Part shown: piece by piece, positions 17,702 to 26,067 of the stretch | Position numbering within the stretch: the stretch's first letter is position 1 | Layout: the number at the start of each line of letters is the position of its first letter | From: VAZQ01 sp963712565 | Lineage (GTDB): Bacteria > Pseudomonadota > Alphaproteobacteria > Rhizobiales > Xanthobacteraceae | NCBI GenBank assembly: GCA_963712565.1 | Contig: CAVQIP010000018.1 | Location: 183,658 to 247,657 of the forward strand | Length of the DNA stretch: 64,000 bases | Direction: 5' to 3' | Translations under genes and position numbers: made by a program | The notes under the pieces: model-generated | Told to the model about the DNA's origin: nothing | The model's database searches: none | The model's input: only the letters and a program-made list of their open reading frames with translations

Positions 17702-19984
17702 ATGGAGGGAACCGCCGGGCTTTCGAAGAGCGCGAAAGACGAACGTTGCTGGCGCGGCTTCAAGCCGGGCAATTGGTGCAACACCGTCGATGTGCGCGAT
17801 TTCATCGTTTGCAACGTCACGCCGTATGCCGGCGACGAGAAATTCCTGGCCGCGCCCTCCAAGCGCACCAAGGCGGTCTGGGCCAAGCTGCAGCCTTACT
17901 TCGAGGAAGAGCGAAAGAAAGGCGTGCTCGCCGTCGACGCAATGACGCCGTCGACCCTGTTGGCGCACAAGGCCGGCTATATCGATCGCGACAACGAGGT
18001 GATCGTCGGATTGCAAACCGACGAGCCGTTCAAGCGGGCGATCTTTCCGTTCGGCGGATTGCGCATGGTCGAGGGCGGCCTCAAGGCCGCCGGGTTCGAA
18101 CCCGATCCGCAGGTGCATGAGGCTTTTACCAAGTACCGGAAATCCCACAACGACGGCGTATTTGACGCCTACACGCCCGAGATCATGCGGTGCCGCAAGT
18201 CCGGCATCATCACCGGTCTTCCCGATTCCTATGGCCGCGGCCGCATCATCGGCGATTACCGCCGCGTCGCGCTCTATGGAGTCGAGCGCCTGATCAGCGC
18301 CAAACGGGAGGAGCGGGCGCAGGTCAACGACATGTGGCCGACCGACGAGGTGATCCGCGTGCGCGAGGAGCTGGCCGACCAGATTCGCGCGCTGGAAGAC
18401 CTGGCCGCGATGGCGAAGCGTTACGACTGCGACATCACGCGCCCTGCGAACGACGCGCAGGAGGCAGTGCAATGGACGTATCTGGCGTACCTCGGCGCCA
18501 TCAAGGAAGCGAACGGCGCGGCGATGTCGATCGGCCGCATTTCGAGCTTCCTGGACATCTTCATCGAGCGCGACCTCAAGGAGGGCACGCTGGACGAAGG
18601 CGGCGCGCAGGAGCTGTGGGACCAGCTGGTGCAGAAGCTCCGCATCGTGCGCTTCCTCCGCACGCCCGAATACGACGCGCTGTTCAGCGGCGACCCCTAC
18701 TGGGCGACCGAATGCGTCGGCGGCCTCGATCTGAACGGCCGGCCGCTTGTCACCAAGAGCAGCTACCGCATGCTGCACACGCTGAGCAATCTCGGGCCGG
18801 CGCCGGAGCCGAACATCACGGTGCTGTGGTCGAAATACCTGCCCGAAAGTTTCAAGCGCTATTGCATCAAGGTCAGCCGCGATACCTCCTCCTTGCAGTA
18901 CGAGAACGACGACCTGATGCGGCCTCACTGGGGCGACGACTACGGCATTGCGTGCTGCGTATCGGCGATGAAGCTCGGCAAGCAGATGCAGTTCTTCGGG
19001 GCCCGCGTGAACCTGGCGAAAGCCCTGCTCTACGCGATCAACGGCGGGCGCGACGAAATCTCCGGCGACCAGGTCGCGCCGGCGACACCGCCCATCACCA
19101 GCGACGTGCTCGACTACGACGAGGTGTTCGGGAAGTTCGACCGCGTCATGGAATGGCTGGCACGCACCTACGTGCATGCCATGAATTGCATCCATTACAT
19201 GCACGACAAGTACTTCTACGAGCGCCTTGAAATGGCGCTGCACGACCGCGACATCCTGCGCACCATGGCGTTCGGGATTGCCGGCCTGTCGGTGGTGGCG
19301 GACAGCCTGGCGGCGATCAAATACGCCAAGGTCCACGTGATCCGGGACAAGACCGGACTCGCCGTCGACTACCGCATCGAGGGCCCGATCGAGGGCACGA
19401 ACGTGGTCCCCCAATTCGGCAACAACGACGATCGGGTGGACAGCATCGCCGCGGAGCTCGTCACCCGCTTCATGCAGAAGATCCGCAAGCATCCGACCTA
19501 TCGCAACGCGACCCATACCCAAAGCGTGCTGACCATCACCTCGAACGTGGTCTACGGCAAGCACACCGGCAACACGCCGGACGGTCGCCGCAAGGGCGAG
19601 CCGTTCGGGCCCGGCGCCAATCCGATGCACGGCCGCGACAGCCATGGCTGGCTGGCGTCGTGCCTGTCGGTGGCAAAGCTGCCCTACAAGGACGCGCTCG
19701 ACGGCATCAGCTACACCGTTTCGGTCGCGCCGCAGAAGGCGCACCTGTCGGAGCAGGAGCTGATCGATGCCGCGGTCAAAGCGTTCGACATGTATTTCGG
19801 CCAGGGCGGCTTCCACATGAACTTGAACGTCATCGACAAGGAAACGCTGCAAGACGCGATGGACAATCCCGACAAGTATCCGCAGCTCACGATCCGGGTC
19901 TCGGGCTATGCCGTCAACTTCGTCCGCCTGACGCGCGAGCAACAGCTGGATGTGATCAGCCGCACCTTCCACGGGCAAGTCTGA
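17702..19984 (+). CDS. pflB: formate C-acetyltransferase (pyruvate formate-lyase)
   Basis: A 760-residue glycyl-radical enzyme splitting pyruvate and CoA into acetyl-CoA and formate. The active-site pair Cys418-Cys419 (GIACCVSAMKLGKQMQFFGA) falls at the same numbers as in E. coli PflB. The radical-bearing glycine is Gly735 in RVSGYAVNF. The length is that of the true PFL type rather than a diol dehydratase. The activase gene follows after 17 bases. Such enzymes work only without oxygen, so the host must face anoxia. PFL is uncommon among Rhizobiales. A GGGAG ribosome site precedes ATG 17702. Confidence 0.97.
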   Translation: MEGTAGLSKSAKDERCWRGFKPGNWCNTVDVRDFIVCNVTPYAGDEKFLAAPSKRTKAVWAKLQPYFEEERKKGVLAVDAMTPSTLLAHKAGYIDRDNEVIVGLQTDEPFKRAIFPFGGLRMVEGGLKAAGFEPDPQVHEAFTKYRKSHNDGVFDAYTPEIMRCRKSGIITGLPDSYGRGRIIGDYRRVALYGVERLISAKREERAQVNDMWPTDEVIRVREELADQIRALEDLAAMAKRYDCDITRPANDAQEAVQWTYLAYLGAIKEANGAAMSIGRISSFLDIFIERDLKEGTLDEGGAQELWDQLVQKLRIVRFLRTPEYDALFSGDPYWATECVGGLDLNGRPLVTKSSYRMLHTLSNLGPAPEPNITVLWSKYLPESFKRYCIKVSRDTSSLQYENDDLMRPHWGDDYGIACCVSAMKLGKQMQFFGARVNLAKALLYAINGGRDEISGDQVAPATPPITSDVLDYDEVFGKFDRVMEWLARTYVHAMNCIHYMHDKYFYERLEMALHDRDILRTMAFGIAGLSVVADSLAAIKYAKVHVIRDKTGLAVDYRIEGPIEGTNVVPQFGNNDDRVDSIAAELVTRFMQKIRKHPTYRNATHTQSVLTITSNVVYGKHTGNTPDGRRKGEPFGPGANPMHGRDSHGWLASCLSVAKLPYKDALDGISYTVSVAPQKAHLSEQELIDAAVKAFDMYFGQGGFHMNLNVIDKETLQDAMDNPDKYPQLTIRVSGYAVNFVRLTREQQLDVISRTFHGQV

Positions 19985-20001
19985 GACAGGGAGAGAGTAT
20001 C

Positions 20002-20832
20002 ATGTCGCAGCTAGGCAGCCTCGAGGCGGGCAGTCGGCATGATCTGCGCGTCGGAATCTCGCCGGACGCGCCGGATGAAGCCGACATCCGCGACGACGCC
20101 GAGGGCGCCTTCGGCTACGTCCATTCCTACGAGACCTCTTCCCGATACGACGGACCAGGCGTGCGCGCGGTGCTGTTCGTATCGGGTTGTCTGCTGCGCT
20201 GCTCCTACTGCCACAATCCCGATACCTGGCACTTGAAGGATGGCACCTACGTCTCCGCGCAGCAGGTGATCGATCGCCTGGGCACGTTCGCGCCTGCGCT
20301 GCGGTCGCTCGACGGCGGCCTGACCATCTCGGGCGGAGAGCCGATGGTGCAGCTCGCCTTCACGCGGCGGATACTGGCGGCGGCCAAAAAGATGGGCCTG
20401 CACACCGCGATCGAGACGTCCGGGTTCCTCGGCGATCGGGTCGACGAGAAATATCTCTCTTGCCTCGACCTCGTTCTGCTCGACGTCAAAAGCGGAGACC
20501 CCGCAACCTATCGCACGGCGACCGAGCGGGAATTGGCTCCGACCTTGCGCTTCGCCGAGCGGCTGGCGGCGATCGGGAAGCCGGTATGGGTGCGCTTCAC
20601 GTTGGTGCCGGGACTTACCGACGCGCCCGCCAATGTCGAAGCGATCGCCCGATTTGTCGCTCCGATGAAGAATGTCGAATGGGTCGAGGTGCAGCCGTTC
20701 CATCAGCTCGGCGCGTTCAAATGGAAGGCGATGAAGCTCGACTACAAGCATGTCGACACCCCGAGGCCCACTCCTGAGCTGGTGAATCGCGTGCTCGGGC
20801 AATTTCGAGCAGCGGGCTGCCACGCCCGCTGA
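20002..20832 (+). CDS. pflA: pyruvate formate-lyase activating enzyme (radical SAM)
   Basis: A 276-residue radical SAM protein. The [4Fe-4S] motif is Cys63-x3-Cys67-x2-Cys70 (CLLRCSYC), followed by HNPDTW as in PflA proteins, and TISGGEPMVQ is the SAM-contact GGE motif. It generates the 5'-deoxyadenosyl radical that installs the glycyl radical on PflB. ATG 20002 follows a GGGAGAGAG ribosome site. Compared with E. coli PflA there is an extra ~35-residue N-terminal segment (to about GYVHSYET). Spacing to pflB (17 bases) indicates one operon. Confidence 0.95.
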   Translation: MSQLGSLEAGSRHDLRVGISPDAPDEADIRDDAEGAFGYVHSYETSSRYDGPGVRAVLFVSGCLLRCSYCHNPDTWHLKDGTYVSAQQVIDRLGTFAPALRSLDGGLTISGGEPMVQLAFTRRILAAAKKMGLHTAIETSGFLGDRVDEKYLSCLDLVLLDVKSGDPATYRTATERELAPTLRFAERLAAIGKPVWVRFTLVPGLTDAPANVEAIARFVAPMKNVEWVEVQPFHQLGAFKWKAMKLDYKHVDTPRPTPELVNRVLGQFRAAGCHAR

Positions 20833-20878
20833 CCGAGCGCCGCAAGTCCCAAAACCCGTTCAGAGCAAGGACATCGTC

Positions 20879-22480
20879 ATGCTCGAGGTTGCGCGCGAAA
20901 TCGTCGGAACACAGCCGATCCTCGCCTTGTTCCTGGCTATTGGCGTCGGCTATCTGGTGGGCCAAATCAACATCGGAGGCTTCTCACTCGGCGTCGGAGC
21001 CGTCCTGTTCGTCGGCTTGGCCATCGGGGCCTTCGCCCCGAAGGCGCAGATCACCGGACCGATCAGCCTCACCGGCCTGATCATGTTTCTCTACGGAATT
21101 GGCATCCTGTACGGTCGGCAGTTTTTTGAAGGGATGAGCGGAGCCGCAGGGCGCAAATACAATCTGCTGGCGTTGGTTGCCGTCGTGGCCGGGCTTCTGG
21201 TCGCATTGGGGCTGGGCCAGGCTTTCGGGATCAAGCTCGGCCACACGCTCGGAATTTTCGCCGGTTCGATGACGAGCACCGCGACCCTGCAGGCCGCCCT
21301 CGACGTCATGCGCAACAGCGAACCGTCGATCGGCTATTCGGTCGCCTATCCTTTCGGCGTAATCGGCCCGATCCTGTGCATCTACTTCATGACGCGCCAC
21401 ATCCAGCCGAAGTTCCCGCCGAAGGCGCAACAATTCCACATGGGCGAGGTGACCCTGGGAGACAACTGCGCCGGGCGTACCCTCGATGATCTCAGCAAGG
21501 ACATGCCGACCGGCGTCCAGGCGACGATGATCCGCAAGGGACACCAGAACATCGTTCCGTCGAGCGATATCGTTCTGGCGCCCGGAGATGGCCTGCTGAT
21601 CATCGCCGAACGGGAGGACGCAATCGCCGAAGCGGCCGCGCGTCTGGGAAAACTGGAACCCGGCCGGATCGTCAAGGATCGTTCTGCCCTCGATTACATC
21701 CGGGTGTTCGTGGGGAAAGCCAATGTAGTCGGGCTGCCGCTCGCCCAACTTCCGCTGCCGACCGGCTTTCCGGTGCATCTCCTGCATGTCCGGCGCTACG
21801 ACATGGACCTCGTCCCGACGCCCGATCTGACCCTGGAGTTTGGCGATCGGGTCGGGGTGCTGATGCCGGCCGACCGCAAGGAGGACGTCCGGCGCCACTT
21901 CGGCGACACCGTCAAAGCGGCGGCGGAGTTCAGCTACGTTTCGCTCGGGCTCGGCATGGTGCTCGGCGTGCTGCTCGGGCTGATTCCCATTCCAATTCCC
22001 GGGGTCGGAACCGTCACGCTTGGCATCGGCGGTGGCCCGCTGATCGTGGCGCTCATCCTCGGCAAGTTGCGCCGAACCGGCTCACTGCTCTGGGTGATGC
22101 CGCTTCCCGCAAACATCGTGCTGCGGAACTTCGGCCTGGCCATCTTCCTTGCCGCGGTCGGCATCAATGCCGGACAGCCGTTCGTGCGCACGGTGTCGGA
22201 GACCGGGCTGACCATGCTGTTCATCGGCGCCGCCGTCTTGCTCACGACGGTGATCATCGTATTGCTTGTCGGATATTATCTGCTGAAGATCCCCTACGAC
22301 GATCTGGTCGGCGTCGCATCGGGCGCGACCGGAAATCCCGCCATCCTGGTGTATTCAACGCGAATGGCGCCCACCGAGCGGCCTGACATCGGGTACGCGA
22401 TGATCTTTCCGTCGATGACGATCGTGAAGGTCATCGCCGTCCAGGTCATCGGCCTGTTGGTCGCGAGCGGCGCTGGCTGA
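20879..22480 (+). CDS. aspartate:alanine exchanger (AAE) family transporter with TrkA-C domains
   Basis: A 533-residue protein with hydrophobic blocks at both ends (~residues 15-180 and 345-533) flanking a soluble middle of two TrkA_C-like regions (for example DLSKDMPTGVQATMIRKG and PSSDIVLAPGDGLLIIAE at ~200-340). This is the AAE layout of AspT and YbjL. Motifs include TSTATLQAALDVMRNSEPS in the first half and GVASGATGNPAILVY in the second. The gene follows pflA by 46 bases on the same strand. An exporter for a fermentation product or amino acid exchange is plausible, but the substrate is not shown. Confidence 0.88.
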   Translation: MLEVAREIVGTQPILALFLAIGVGYLVGQINIGGFSLGVGAVLFVGLAIGAFAPKAQITGPISLTGLIMFLYGIGILYGRQFFEGMSGAAGRKYNLLALVAVVAGLLVALGLGQAFGIKLGHTLGIFAGSMTSTATLQAALDVMRNSEPSIGYSVAYPFGVIGPILCIYFMTRHIQPKFPPKAQQFHMGEVTLGDNCAGRTLDDLSKDMPTGVQATMIRKGHQNIVPSSDIVLAPGDGLLIIAEREDAIAEAAARLGKLEPGRIVKDRSALDYIRVFVGKANVVGLPLAQLPLPTGFPVHLLHVRRYDMDLVPTPDLTLEFGDRVGVLMPADRKEDVRRHFGDTVKAAAEFSYVSLGLGMVLGVLLGLIPIPIPGVGTVTLGIGGGPLIVALILGKLRRTGSLLWVMPLPANIVLRNFGLAIFLAAVGINAGQPFVRTVSETGLTMLFIGAAVLLTTVIIVLLVGYYLLKIPYDDLVGVASGATGNPAILVYSTRMAPTERPDIGYAMIFPSMTIVKVIAVQVIGLLVASGAG

Positions 22481-22528
22481 CGATCAGGTTGTCGTGCCGC
22501 TTCGGCGCGTGACCGCCTGTCGGCGCGT

Positions 22529-22897
22529 TCATCGACCCGTTTCGAGCCACGCGAGCGCCCGATCCTTTTGCTCGAAGTCAAAATGCTTGATTTTCGCCTG
22601 AACGAATTGACCGGCGATGCGCGGCATGATCTTCAGGAACCCGCTGTCGGTTACGGCGGCGATGCGCTCAATCTGTCGATGGTGATCGACGACGAACTTG
22701 AGATGCGACACGAATGCTCCGAAGCTGCGCCAGCCGGGGAACGACTTCGCACAGACCATGACGCCGGCGAGCTTACCCTTTGACGCAATGAGTGGATCGA
22801 TCTCGCTCGCCAGTCGCTCGAAATCCGCTTCCTCAAGCGGGCCATCAGGAGCGATGATCAGGATGTTCCGGTCGCGCAGCAGTTCGAAATGAATCAT
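22529..22897 (-). CDS. SpoIIAA-like (STAS-fold) protein
   Basis: A 122-residue protein from ATG 22897. A longer in-frame reading to 23002 lacks support, while MIHFELLRDRNILII begins like a domain start. The order of strands and helices (ILIIAPDGPLEEADFERLA, KLAGVMVCAKSFPGW, RIAAVTDSGFLKIMPRIAG) matches the SpoIIAA-like family found in alpha- and gammaproteobacteria. These are soluble proteins with possible ligand- or partner-binding roles; no catalytic residues are known. It is convergent with the AAE transporter gene. Confidence 0.78.
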   Translation of the reverse strand: MIHFELLRDRNILIIAPDGPLEEADFERLASEIDPLIASKGKLAGVMVCAKSFPGWRSFGAFVSHLKFVVDHHRQIERIAAVTDSGFLKIMPRIAGQFVQAKIKHFDFEQKDRALAWLETGR

Positions 22898-23114
22898 GGA
22901 GTCTTCCTTCAGCTCCTCCGCGATTCCGACCGGAGCGAAGCGCGCTGGCGCGGCGATTCGTCGTCTGCCGATCGCAAGAACGACTCGCGGCCATAGCCCC
23001 ATGCGAAGACGGGCTTAAAATGCCCCGCTTGAACTGCGCGAGGCCACGCCTTGCCTCCGCCGTGGCGAAGGCTCCCTCCGGTCTCCCCGCAACGCGGCCA
23101 TCAGGGCGGCCGGA

Positions 23115-23462
23115 CTAACGCCACCGTGCGTAGTAGCGCCGTCCGTAGTAGCGATAAGGTCGCGGTGCGTAGTAGCCGTAATAAGGCCGCGGCGCGTAGT
23201 AGCCGTAGTAGGCCGGCGCGTAATAGGCCGGCGCGTAGTACGCGGGCGCGTAGGCGTAGTAGGCCGGCCGATAGTAGCCGTATCCGTAATAGGGATACGC
23301 GTAATAAGGCCGTGCCAGCGCGGCGCCGATGATCGCGCCGATGGCGAAGCCGCCGAGCGCCGGGCCCCACCAGCCCCAGCGGGCTTCCGCCGTGGTTGGC
23401 ATGGCGACTGTCGCGACGGCGATGCTGCTCGCCGCGGCGAGAGCGATTAGGGATTTCCTCAT
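23115..23462 (-). CDS. secreted Tyr/Ala/Pro-repeat protein with glycine-zipper-like segment
   Basis: A 115-residue protein. A signal peptide (cut near AEARWG) is followed by a short glycine-rich hydrophobic stretch (GPALGGFAIGAIIGAALA) and a C-terminal half made of repeats such as YYAPAYY and YYAPRPYYG, ending YYARWR. About a third of the mature residues are Tyr. Similar short exported proteins are common in Bradyrhizobium relatives. It may be an envelope or surface protein, but no function is established. Confidence 0.72.
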   Translation of the reverse strand: MRKSLIALAAASSIAVATVAMPTTAEARWGWWGPALGGFAIGAIIGAALARPYYAYPYYGYGYYRPAYYAYAPAYYAPAYYAPAYYGYYAPRPYYGYYAPRPYRYYGRRYYARWR

Positions 23463-23540
23463 GGCGTCACCTCGTCTGCCGCAAGGATCAGGGCCGAAAC
23501 GTGAGCCTTGTTCGAAGTGTCCCTCGCCGGCATGGCGCGG

Positions 23541-23684
23541 TCAACCGGGGCGATCCCGGCGGAAGCCACCAAACGGCGGCTCAGTTTGGGCGAGCTCGGT
23601 GAATGTCACCCGCAATCCGATCAGCACCATCATCTCGATGAGCGTGATCGTGACCAGGATATTGATCACTCGATCAAGAGACAT
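23541..23684 (-). pseudogene. N-terminal fragment of a BASS-family symporter
   Basis: From ATG 23684 the frame reads MSLDRVINILVTITLIEMMV then LIGLRVTFTEL, nearly identical to the start of the BASS symporter at 6147-7049 (MSLDRLINILVTITLVEMMV, LIGFRATFAEL). Likeness ends after about 32 codons; unrelated residues run to a stop at 23541. DNA identity over ~85 bases is also high. It is a partial duplicate or the stub of a lost paralogue. No ribosome site is visible. Confidence 0.78.
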
Positions 23685-23809
23685 GTCAGGTCATCGGTGG
23701 CGCGGCCTGGTCAGGTGCCCATGGAGACGACCGCAGGGTTCATCACAAACGTGGCTGCCCGGAGGGGATGCATGCGCCGATGGAACTTTCGCGCGACAGC
23801 CGCGTGTAG

Positions 23810-23823
23810 GTGATGTGGATCAA
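23810..23823. promoter_or_regulatory. FNR-like near match
   Basis: GTGATGTGGATCAA differs from TTGAT-N4-ATCAA at one position. It lies 49 bases before ATG 23873 of the broken small secreted-protein gene, the same distance as the perfect site has from the phasin start. The site is weak and unproven. Confidence 0.3.
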
Positions 23824-23872
23824 GCACCATCTCGCCCAAAGAATATCGTTTTTGCCTGATAGGAGCGCGTGA

Positions 23873-24116
23873 ATGCAACGGTTGTTCCTTGCGTGCGCTA
23901 GCACTGACGTCGATGCTGGTAGTCGGGGCTTATGGCCAGCGTGGAGGCCGCGGGTTCGGTGGTATCGCGATGGGGGTGTGGGTCGCGGCATCGCGGTCGG
24001 TGGCGGGTTCATGCCATTCGCGGTGGCGCGAGGTGCCGTCCTACCGCAGCTGCGGCCTGAACGGCCATCGCTGGGTGAATATCTACCACCAGCCTTACCC
24101 GTACGGAGATTGGTGA
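23873..24116 (+). pseudogene. small secreted protein gene broken by a frame shift in the signal peptide
   Basis: ATG 23873 has a good AGGAG seven bases upstream and opens MQRLFLACA. After about nine codons the sensible frame is the one beginning at TTG 23889, giving LALTSMLVVGAYGQRGG and ending CGLNGHRWVNIYHQPYPYGDW at 24116. Joining the two frames restores an ordinary signal peptide. A one-base loss near 23895 is the simplest explanation. It is either a true mutation or a sequence error. The mature protein would be ~60 residues, of unknown role. Confidence 0.5.
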
Positions 24117-24224
24117 CAACATCCGTGAGGTCATGACCCGGCCCGCCCGAGCGGCGGCGAGCTCGGACACCTGCGAAACAGGTCGGCACGCAGGACACCG
24201 TCATGGGGGCGAAAGGAGGCGGCC

Positions 24225-25952
24225 ATGATGGCACCGTTCTCGCGACTGGTCATGATTGCCCTGCTCTGGTCGGTCCCGCTCGGCGCAATGGCCCAGCAGC
24301 CTGCGCCGGCGCCGCCGCAACCGCTGCTCAAGCCTGCGGAACTCGACCAACTGCTGGCGCCGATCGCGCTTCATCCGGATCCGCTGTTGTCCGAGGTCCT
24401 GATCGCCTCGACCTATCCGCTCGAGGTCGTGCAGGCGGACCGCTGGGCCAAGTCCAACACGGCTCTTAAGGGGGATGCGCTCACTGCCGCGCTTGCCAAG
24501 CAGAGCTGGGACGACAGCGTGAAATCACTGGTCGCGGTTCCGAGCGTGCTCACCATGATGAGCGAACAGCTCGATTGGACGCAGAAACTCGGCGACGCCG
24601 TGCTCGCTCAGCAGGCGGACGTCATGGACGCGATCCAGCGGCTCCGGGCTCGCGCGCGGGCCAACGGCAAGCTCGAATCGACAAAGGAGCAGACGGTCAC
24701 GGTCAAGACCGAAGACCAGAAGCAATACGTCGCGATCGAGCCGGCCTCGCCGACCGAGATCTACGTTCCGTACTACGAGCCCGCCGTGGTCTACGGGGAT
24801 TGGCCCTATCCCGACTATGCGCCTTACTATTTTCCGCCGGCCTACGGCACCTTCGCCGGCGGCGTGCTCGCAACCGGCGTCGCGTTCGCAGCCGGCGTCG
24901 CCGTTCGCCATGCCTTCTGGGGCAACTGCGACTGGGGCCGCGGCAACATCAACGTCGTGGCCAACCGATCCGTCGACATCGGCAACATCAATCGCGGCAA
25001 GTGGGAGCACAACGCGGATCACCGTCACGGCGTGAAATACAACAACGCCGACGTGCGCCAGAAATTCGCCAAGACCGACATCCAGGCCGGGAAGGCGGCG
25101 CGGCAGGATTTTCGCGGCAAGGACGGCCAGAAGGTGCTCGAGCCCGATCGCGGCCGTGCGGGTACAGGTGATCGTGACCGGCCGGGCGCGGGGGGCGATC
25201 GCGACCGGCCGGCTGCGGGCGACCGTGACCGGCCCGGCGCGGGTGATCGCGACCGGGCCGCTGCCGGCGATCGTAATCGGCCAGGCGCGGGCGATCGCGA
25301 CCGGCCCGGCGCGGGTGATCGCGATCGCCAGCAAGCTCGCGACACCGGGGCTCGGCAAGACGCAGGTAAAGGGGCGGCCGGCAAGGCGAGCCAGAAAGCG
25401 AGCCAGAAGGCTGCGCCGAAGACAGGCCAGAAGGCGAGCCAGCCGCAGCGCGACAGCGCTTTTTCAAACGTCCAATCAGGGCCCAAGACTCACGCCCAGG
25501 CCAATCGCGGCCGCCAAAGCGTCGGCGGTGGCGGAGGAGCGCCCCGCGTGGCCGCGCATGGTGGCGGAGGAGCGCCCCGGCCGGCCGCGCGGGGTGGCGG
25601 AGGAGCGCCCCGCGTGGCCGCAGGTGGTGGCGGAGGACGAGGCGGCGGTGGCGGCGGCCGCGGTGGCGGCGGCGGCCGGAGGTCCGATGTTAGGCTTAAG
25701 CACGACATCACCCTTCTCGGCCGTCTCGACAACGGCCTCGGGTTCTATCGCTTCAGCTATAATGGCAGCGACCAAGCCTATGTCGGCGTCATGGCGCAGG
25801 AAGTGCAAACGATCATGCCGGAGGCGGTCATCCGCGGTCGGGATGGCTACCTTGAAGTGTTCTACGACAAGCTCGGCCTGAAGTTCCAGACCTACGACCG
25901 GTGGATCGCATCGGGCGCACAGGTCCCGACCATCACCCGGATCCGGCACTGA
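24225..25952 (+). CDS. DUF3300 protein with low-complexity linker and C-terminal S74 (tail-spike chaperone) domain
   Basis: A 575-residue exported protein. The signal peptide ends near MAQQPA and the DUF3300 region covers ~residues 35-270 (LLAPIALHPDPLLSEVLIAS, ...). Repeats of RDRPGAGD, Lys/Gln-rich SQKA units and Gly-rich GGGGAPR units follow (~310-485). The C-terminal ~85 residues match a peptidase S74 intramolecular chaperone: SDVRLKHDITLL contains the Ser and Lys of the self-cleavage dyad, followed by YVGVMAQEVQTIMPEAV and YDKLGLKFQTYDRW. AAAGGAGG precedes ATG 24225. Function is unknown; trimerisation and self-processing at the envelope are predicted from the S74 family. Confidence 0.83.
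   Translation: MMAPFSRLVMIALLWSVPLGAMAQQPAPAPPQPLLKPAELDQLLAPIALHPDPLLSEVLIASTYPLEVVQADRWAKSNTALKGDALTAALAKQSWDDSVKSLVAVPSVLTMMSEQLDWTQKLGDAVLAQQADVMDAIQRLRARARANGKLESTKEQTVTVKTEDQKQYVAIEPASPTEIYVPYYEPAVVYGDWPYPDYAPYYFPPAYGTFAGGVLATGVAFAAGVAVRHAFWGNCDWGRGNINVVANRSVDIGNINRGKWEHNADHRHGVKYNNADVRQKFAKTDIQAGKAARQDFRGKDGQKVLEPDRGRAGTGDRDRPGAGGDRDRPAAGDRDRPGAGDRDRAAAGDRNRPGAGDRDRPGAGDRDRQQARDTGARQDAGKGAAGKASQKASQKAAPKTGQKASQPQRDSAFSNVQSGPKTHAQANRGRQSVGGGGGAPRVAAHGGGGAPRPAARGGGGAPRVAAGGGGGRGGGGGGRGGGGGRRSDVRLKHDITLLGRLDNGLGFYRFSYNGSDQAYVGVMAQEVQTIMPEAVIRGRDGYLEVFYDKLGLKFQTYDRWIASGAQVPTITRIRH
25167..25334 (+). repeat. in-gene tandem repeat coding RDRPGAGD units
   Basis: About seven imperfect copies of a 24-base unit encode Asp/Arg-Pro-Gly-Ala octads (RDRPGAGD, RDRPAAGD, RNRPGAGD) within the DUF3300 gene. 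Such direct repeats can vary in copy number by slippage, so this stretch is also prone to assembly error. Confidence 0.75.
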
Positions 25953-26067
25953 CTACCTGGACGAGCGAGCTGCGGGGGACGTCGGCGGTGATCGCAGTGC
26001 TCGCAAGAGCGCCAATGTTCGGTATGAGACCAACCGAATCCCAGATTCAGATGCGACCGAGGATGCC

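Noticed and set aside
17645..19978. 777-codon minus-strand frame opposite pflB
   Set aside because: It mirrors pflB codon bias. pflB has all active-site residues; the antisense product is His/Arg/Val-rich without motifs.
25150..25650. CRISPR-like regular repeats
   Set aside because: Units are contiguous 24- and ~36-base direct repeats in frame within a protein gene, with no unique spacers and no cas genes.
24225..25952. Prophage remnant because of the S74 domain
   Set aside because: The domain is fused to an exported DUF3300 protein, and no other phage gene is nearby.
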